From contig JBAYVN010000008.1 in NCBI GenBank assembly GCA_041674525.1, positions 1 through 53,408 on the forward strand: 53,408 nt of DNA, written 5' to 3'. Below the pieces are notes generated by a model. It ran no database searches. It worked only from the letters and a program-made list of their open reading frames with translations, and had not been told where the DNA came from. Of the stretch, positions 48,862 to 53,408 are shown piece after piece (the first letter of the stretch is position 1; every line of letters starts with the position of its first letter). The position numbers and the translations under genes were made by a program. The DNA comes from SHYQ01 sp041674525 (GTDB lineage Bacteria; Chloroflexota; Dehalococcoidia; UBA2979).

Positions 48862-49698
48862 ATGGATCTACTGCACCTGGTCGATCGCCTGGAAGAGCTC
48901 GTGGCCAGCGCACAGAAGATGCCGATCGGCAACCGGGCGATCCTGGACCGCCGCCGCCTCCTCGATGTTGTCGACCAGATGCGCATCGCGGTGCCGCAGG
49001 AGGTTCGCGACGCGCAGGACATCGTCGCCCATCGCGACGCCATCCGCCGCGAGGCCGAGGAGGAGGGGCGCATCCTGCTGGCGCAGGCCGAGGAGCGCGC
49101 CGCGCGCCTGGTGGAGGCGCATGAGATCGCGCAGGCCGCCCGCCGCCGCGCGGAGGAGATCGCCACCGAGGCCGAGTCCCGGCTGGAGGAGCGCATCGCG
49201 GAGGCCAACGCCGACATCCAGCAGCGCATCCAGGAGTCGCGCCAGATCGCCCGGGAGCAGATGTCCGCGGCGGATGACTACGCGCGCGAGCTGCTCATGA
49301 GGCTGCAGCGCCAGCTGGAGGCGTTCGTCAGCAGCGTCCGCAACGGCGTCGATCAGCTGGAGCCCCACGCGCCCACGCTGCGCCGCGAGCCCGCGCCCCG
49401 GCCCCGCGATGCCGAAGCGCGGCGATCGGAGCCCGTGGTGGAGGAGGAGCGCTACGACCCCGCGCCGCGCTCGTCCGGCCGCCCGCCGATCCCCCTCCGC
49501 CGCGAGGAGGAGGGCGAGGAGGAGCTCGAGAACCTGCTGCGGCCGCGCCGCCGGGAGCCCGTGCAGCGCCCGCCCTCGCTGATCGACGACTTCGACAACG
49601 AGCCCCTGGACGACGACCCGCTGCTCACCCCCCGCCAGGAGGATCGGCGCCCCCAGCGGCAGGACCGCGGCGAGCGGGGTGAGGACTTCGAGGAGTAG
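48862..49698 (+). CDS. Coiled-coil protein (DivIVA/ATP synthase b-like)
   Basis: 278 aa. Starts MDLLHLVDRLEELVASAQKMP, then a long coiled coil (about 40-165) rich in Glu, Arg, Ala and Gln, then a disordered, highly charged C-terminal 110 residues with many Arg-Arg and Glu-Glu pairs ending in GEDFEE. GGGGAGG lies 5 nt before the ATG. Similar proteins follow coaD in related genomes (from memory), hinting at a role in polar growth or envelope organisation, unproven. Confidence 0.7.
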   Translation: MDLLHLVDRLEELVASAQKMPIGNRAILDRRRLLDVVDQMRIAVPQEVRDAQDIVAHRDAIRREAEEEGRILLAQAEERAARLVEAHEIAQAARRRAEEIATEAESRLEERIAEANADIQQRIQESRQIAREQMSAADDYARELLMRLQRQLEAFVSSVRNGVDQLEPHAPTLRREPAPRPRDAEARRSEPVVEEERYDPAPRSSGRPPIPLRREEEGEEELENLLRPRRREPVQRPPSLIDDFDNEPLDDDPLLTPRQEDRRPQRQDRGERGEDFEE

Positions 49699-49716
49699 CG
49701 CGCCTCGGGCAGGTGC

Positions 49717-50472
49717 TCAGGGCTGCCACAACTCCGCCAGCAGCCTGCGGAAGGCCGCCGTCGCCTCGCGGCGGTGGTCGCCGGTGAAGAGCGCCTCGCC
49801 GTGATCGCCGCCCTTCAACATCACGATCCGTGACGCCGGGACGGCCGCACGCTCACGGAACGCCGCGATCGAGAGCCGCGCCGAGAGGTCGCCCTCCGAG
49901 GCGATGAATGCCACGCGGTCCTGCAGCGCCGGCACGATCTCCACCGGGCGCATCCCTGCGAACTCACCGGGGGCGGAGATGCCCAGGACGCGGACCTGCG
50001 GCCAGCCCGCGGCCGCATCCATGGCTGCCGCGGCGCCCATCCCGGCGCCCGCGAGCACGACCTGCTGGTAGCCCTCGTCGGCGACGAACGCGAGCGCGGC
50101 GCGGACGTCCTCCGGGGTGGCGTCCACGTCCTCGGCGCTACCGTCCGACGCCCCGTGCCCGCGGAAGTCGAAGGTGAGCGCGGACGGATCGCCGGGGTCG
50201 CCGGCCTCGGCGGTGGGCCACCAGGTGCTCTGCTCGTCGCCGTACTCGTGCAGGTAGACGACGATGCGCCGCGGATCGCGCGACCACAGGCGCGCGTTCA
50301 GGGTCACGCCGTCGCTCGTGCGCATCGTGACGACCCGGGCGCCCGGCGCGCTCCCTCGGTCGGGTTGGGGGGCGGGGCGATCGAGGGTGGCGATGCTGGC
50401 GAGCACGCCCATCGCGGCCACCGCGACGAACAGCCCGCGCGAGCGCGGCCACCGCTCGGGCATGGCGAGCAT
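49717..50472 (-). CDS. Alpha/beta-hydrolase-fold protein lacking catalytic Ser
   Basis: 251 aa. N-terminal membrane helix (12-29). IVVYLHEYGDE and LTFDFRGHGASDG are typical alpha/beta-hydrolase strands, but the nucleophile elbow reads VLAGAGMGAA: Gly144 replaces Ser in GxSxG. Asp in ASEGD and His in GGDHGEA remain. It may be a binding protein or use another nucleophile. The ATG overlaps the leuS stop (TAATG), so it is translationally coupled to leuS. Confidence 0.8.
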   Translation of the reverse strand: MLAMPERWPRSRGLFVAVAAMGVLASIATLDRPAPQPDRGSAPGARVVTMRTSDGVTLNARLWSRDPRRIVVYLHEYGDEQSTWWPTAEAGDPGDPSALTFDFRGHGASDGSAEDVDATPEDVRAALAFVADEGYQQVVLAGAGMGAAAAMDAAAGWPQVRVLGISAPGEFAGMRPVEIVPALQDRVAFIASEGDLSARLSIAAFRERAAVPASRIVMLKGGDHGEALFTGDHRREATAAFRRLLAELWQP

Positions 50473-52970
50473 TACCTCACCACGAAGTTCAGGAGCCGGC
50501 CCGGGACGTAGACCACGCGCACGATCTCCTTGCCGGCGATCTGCTCCGCGATCCGCGGCTGGGCGTCCGCTGTGGCCCGCGCCGTAGCCTCGTCCGCATC
50601 TGGCGGGACGGCGATGCGGTCGCGGACCTTGCCGTTGACCTGCACCACCACGTCGATCGTGTCGCGCTGGATCGCTGCGGGGTCATGCTCGGGCCACGAC
50701 TGCTGGTGCACGGACCAGGTCGCCGGGGTAACGATACGCGGGCGTCGTTGCCAGAGCTCCTCGGCGATGTGCGGGCACGGCGGCGCCAGCATCAGCGTCA
50801 GCAGGCGCGTCGCCTCGTCCCACGCCGCCTCGTCGGCCGTGCCCTCATCGCGGAGCTTCTGCATGTCGTTGGTCAGCTCCATCATCGCGGCGATCGCGGT
50901 GTTGAAGCGCTTCGCCTCGAGGTCCTCCGTCACCTTCGCCAGCGTCGAGTGCGCGGCGCGGCGCAGCTCGCGCCCGCCGGGCTCGCCCTGCCGCAGGGCC
51001 GGGGGGTCCGTGACCACGTTCCAGACGCGGTTGAGCCAGCGCGAGACGCCGACGATGCTGTCGACGTCGTACGGCCCGCCCTGGTCCCACGGGCCGAGGA
51101 ACATCAGGTACGCGCGGAACGCGTCCGCGCCCCAGCGCTCCACCTGGTCGTCCGGCGCCACCACGTTCCCGCGCGACTTCGACATGCGGCGGCCGTCCGG
51201 GCCGAGGATCTGTCCCTGCGAGTAGTAGCGCGTGAAGGGCTCGTCCCCCGGTACCAGTCCCAGGTCGCGCGCGACCTTGTAGAAGAAGCGCGCGTACAGC
51301 AGGTGCATGGTCGCGTGCTCGGAGCCGCCGGTGTACTGGTCGACGGGGAGCCACGTGTCTGCGGCGGCCCGGCCGAAGGGCAGCGCTGAGTTCTTCGGGT
51401 CGGGGTAGCGCATGTAGTACCAGGACGAGCACATGAAGGTGTCCATGGTGTCCGTCTCGCGCCGCGCCGGACGTTCGCACTGCGGGCAGGTGGTCTGGAC
51501 GAACTCCTCGGAGAGCGAGAGCGGAGACTGGCCGGTGGGGCGGAACTCCACGTCGTACGGCAGCTCCACCGGCAGCCGGTCCTCCGGCACGGCGACGGGC
51601 CCGCACACCTCGCAGTAGATGATCGGGATCGGCGCGCCCCAGTATCGCTGCCGCGAGATCAGCCAGTCGCGCAGCCGGTAGTTCACCGTCGGGCCGCCCC
51701 ACCCGCGCTCCGCCAGGTACGCGGCGATCGCGCCCTTTGCCTCCGTGGAGGGCATTCCGTCGAACTGCTTCGACGCGACGAGCGTGCCCGCCCCGGTCCA
51801 CGCCTCGGTGAGCCCGGAGCCGTCCCACGGCACGCCATCCACGGGGGGCGGCGCGATCACGACGCGGACCGGCATGCCGTACTGCTGCGCGAACTCGAAG
51901 TCGCGCTGGTCGTGCGCGGGCACGGCCATCACGGCGCCGGTTCCGTACGAGCCGAGGACGTAGTCGGCGATCCAGATCGGCACGCGGTCGCCGGTCAGGT
52001 GGTTCACGCAGTACGACCCGGTGAACGCCCCCGTCTTCTCGCGCTCGGTCGACAGGCGCTCGATCTCCGTGGCGTGCGATGCGCGCTCCTGGTAGACGCG
52101 CACCTCCGCCTGCTGCTCGGGGGTCGTGATCCGGTTGACCAGCGGGTGCTCCGGCGCGAGCACCATGAACGTCACCCCGTGCAGTGTGTCCGGCCGCGTG
52201 GTGAACACGCGGATCTCGTCCGTCCCGTCCGGGGCGGGCCGCTCCAGCGCGAACGCGGCCTCCGCGCCCTCGGAGCGCCCGATCCAGTTGCGCTGCATCA
52301 GCTTCACGTGCTCCGGCCAGTCGAGGCCGTCGTTGTCCAGGAGCTCCTCGGCGTAGCGGGTGATCCGGAAGAACCATTGCTCCATCTCGCGCTGCTCCAC
52401 CAGGGTGTCGCAGCGCTCGCAGCGGCCGTCCACCACCTGCTCGTTCGCCAGCGTGGTGTTGCAGGAGGGGCACCAGTTCGCGTTCGCCTGCTTGCGGTAG
52501 GCGAGGCCCTGCTTGAAGAGCTGCACGAACCACCACTGGGTCCAGCGGTAGTAGTCCGGGGCGCTGGTGTTCACCTCGCGCGCCCAGTCGAAGGTCGCGC
52601 CCATGGTCTTGAGCTGGCCGCGCATGCGATCCACGTTGCGATCGGTCCAGTCGCGGGGGTGGACGCCCCCCTTGATCGCGGCGTTCTCCGCCGGCAGCCC
52701 GAAGGCATCGAAGCCCATCGGGAAGAGCACGTTCCAGCCGCGCATGCGGAAGTACCGCGCGAGCGTGTCGGATGGGGCCATGGCGAACCAGTGCCCCACG
52801 TGCAGGTCGCCGGAGGTGTAGGGGAACATCGTCAGGTGGTAGCGGTTGGGGCGCCCCTCCACGTGATCCGGGGTGCGGTACAGCGCATCGCGCTCCCACC
52901 GCTCCTGCCACGCCCGCTCGATCGCTCGCGGTGCGTAGCGTTCGCCGCGAGGCTGCGTGTCTGACGTCAT
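50472..52970 (-). CDS. leuS: Leucyl-tRNA synthetase
   Basis: 832 aa, bacterial type. HVGH at 57-60 (HIGH equivalent), the CP1 editing domain in the middle (about 225-420, with VFTTRPDTLHGVTFM), zinc-like CPSC and CEVC segments, and MSKSRGNV (KMSKS). The ATG at 52970 (MTSDTQ) is chosen as the natural N-terminus; the frame is open upstream. I see no T-box leader. Confidence 0.97.
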   Translation of the reverse strand: MTSDTQPRGERYAPRAIERAWQERWERDALYRTPDHVEGRPNRYHLTMFPYTSGDLHVGHWFAMAPSDTLARYFRMRGWNVLFPMGFDAFGLPAENAAIKGGVHPRDWTDRNVDRMRGQLKTMGATFDWAREVNTSAPDYYRWTQWWFVQLFKQGLAYRKQANANWCPSCNTTLANEQVVDGRCERCDTLVEQREMEQWFFRITRYAEELLDNDGLDWPEHVKLMQRNWIGRSEGAEAAFALERPAPDGTDEIRVFTTRPDTLHGVTFMVLAPEHPLVNRITTPEQQAEVRVYQERASHATEIERLSTEREKTGAFTGSYCVNHLTGDRVPIWIADYVLGSYGTGAVMAVPAHDQRDFEFAQQYGMPVRVVIAPPPVDGVPWDGSGLTEAWTGAGTLVASKQFDGMPSTEAKGAIAAYLAERGWGGPTVNYRLRDWLISRQRYWGAPIPIIYCEVCGPVAVPEDRLPVELPYDVEFRPTGQSPLSLSEEFVQTTCPQCERPARRETDTMDTFMCSSWYYMRYPDPKNSALPFGRAAADTWLPVDQYTGGSEHATMHLLYARFFYKVARDLGLVPGDEPFTRYYSQGQILGPDGRRMSKSRGNVVAPDDQVERWGADAFRAYLMFLGPWDQGGPYDVDSIVGVSRWLNRVWNVVTDPPALRQGEPGGRELRRAAHSTLAKVTEDLEAKRFNTAIAAMMELTNDMQKLRDEGTADEAAWDEATRLLTLMLAPPCPHIAEELWQRRPRIVTPATWSVHQQSWPEHDPAAIQRDTIDVVVQVNGKVRDRIAVPPDADEATARATADAQPRIAEQIAGKEIVRVVYVPGRLLNFVVR

Positions 52971-53048
52971 GGCGTGGTTCCCGTTCCTGCCAGTGTGCGG
53001 CGGTGAGGTCGCGGAGTTCGCATCGAGCCGGTGCCCGAGCATCGGGTG

Positions 53049-53076
53049 GGCGGCGCCGCGCGTTGGCGACGCCGCC
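53049..53076. other. Hairpin in the 250-bp gap upstream of leuS
   Basis: The gap 52971-53219 has no gene I can support. It contains GGCGGCG (53049-53055) pairing with CGCCGCC (53070-53076) around a 14-nt loop. The remaining sequence shows no clear promoter hexamers. Confidence 0.3.
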
Positions 53077-53219
53077 TAGGTAAGGCTGGCGAGGCGAGGA
53101 GCGGGCCGGGGGTGCGGGGAAGCCGTCATGTCCCTACGTCCCCTCTGACGTGGTGAATGGAGCGTGGCCTGAGTATCGATTCGCCCGCGCGGGGGCGTCA
53201 AACGCGCCCCGCGAGGCGC

Positions 53220-53390
53220 CTACAGCGCGAGGATCATCGCCACGGCCAGCGGCACGCCGAGGAACGAGATGATCAGGAAACGGACGGCCTCGCCGAGCTT
53301 CGTCGCCTGGGGAGCGGCCAGCGCGCGGCGCGCCTGCCACGCGGTGAGGATGACGTACCCCACGAACAGGGCGATCAGTCCGGGCATCAT
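53220..53390 (-). CDS. 56-aa two-span membrane protein
   Basis: Complete within the window: MMPGLIALFVGYVILTAWQA, a basic/polar loop RRALAAPQATKLGEAVR, and FLIISFLGVPLAVAMILAL. GGAGGAGG lies 8 nt before the ATG at 53390. Two hydrophobic helices with a positive loop suggest inner-membrane insertion with both ends outside. No family recognised. Confidence 0.6.
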   Translation of the reverse strand: MMPGLIALFVGYVILTAWQARRALAAPQATKLGEAVRFLIISFLGVPLAVAMILAL

Positions 53391-53408
53391 CGGCGGCGCC
53401 TCCTCCCC

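Noticed and set aside
52971..53219. Possible T-box riboswitch before leuS
   Set aside because: No T-box consensus (GGTGG-ACCGCG type) or specifier loop could be found on the minus strand.

Overview
This is a high-GC (about 70 %) bacterial chromosome segment that is almost fully coding and dominated by housekeeping genes. I recognise no prophage, transposase, plasmid or CRISPR genes. A DUF5679-type mini zinc ribbon, a DUF2975 protein, a short EF-Ts, a NrtR-type NAD regulator, an actinobacterial-type inositol phosphate synthase and a coaD-linked coiled-coil protein together suggest Chloroflexota, perhaps the Dehalococcoidia/Tepidiforma side. This assignment is inferred from gene content only and is uncertain.

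Layout. 1-5.2 kb: inositol-3-phosphate synthase (cut by the window edge) divergent from a LysR regulator, two secreted lipoproteins, a 50-aa zinc ribbon, and truB. 5.2-9.5 kb: the leftward nusA-ylxR-infB-rbfA translation/transcription cluster, with a terminator-like hairpin in the nusA leader. 9.5-15.2 kb: an HD-GYP protein, proS, DUF309, a VIT/CCC1 metal transporter and a TIM-barrel isomerase/epimerase. 15.4-23.4 kb: a long leftward cluster, rpsB-tsf-frr-uppS-cdsA-dxr-rseP-(DUF2975)-ispG, joining translation to isoprenoid, phospholipid and envelope functions. 23.6-25.1 kb: FmdB-like zinc ribbon, dtd and a small P-loop kinase. 25.1-31.4 kb: de novo NAD synthesis (nadA, nadB, nadC) with its likely regulator NrtR, two candidate operators, and miaB. 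31.5-35.4 kb: a segment bounded by two oppositely oriented tRNA-Ser genes, holding a small membrane protein behind a LexA-like palindrome, a DinB-DUF488-AlkD damage-response operon and a membrane protein with a nuclease-like fold. 35.5-38.6 kb: an HDOD protein and sucCD. 38.7-39.7 kb: a compositionally different two-gene cassette (Pro-rich micro-protein plus DUF6338-like membrane protein). 39.7-44.2 kb: serS, a Nudix hydrolase, an SRPBCC protein, lysS and greA. 44.4-49.7 kb: an HtrA-like protease, a surface protein with a degenerate glycosidase-like domain, rsmD, coaD and a coiled-coil protein. 49.7-53.4 kb: an alpha/beta-hydrolase lacking its catalytic serine, leuS and a 56-aa membrane protein.

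The core looks like an ancestral rpsB...dxr-rseP-ispG-proS-nusA-infB-rbfA-truB order interrupted by accessory genes. The main points worth following are the nusA leader attenuator, the NrtR/nadA operator pair next to a catalytically dead NrtR, recurrent leaderless TANNNT promoters, a CTG start for rbfA, two related MITE-like intergenic elements, and the accessory gene sets between the tRNA-Ser genes and between sucD and serS.
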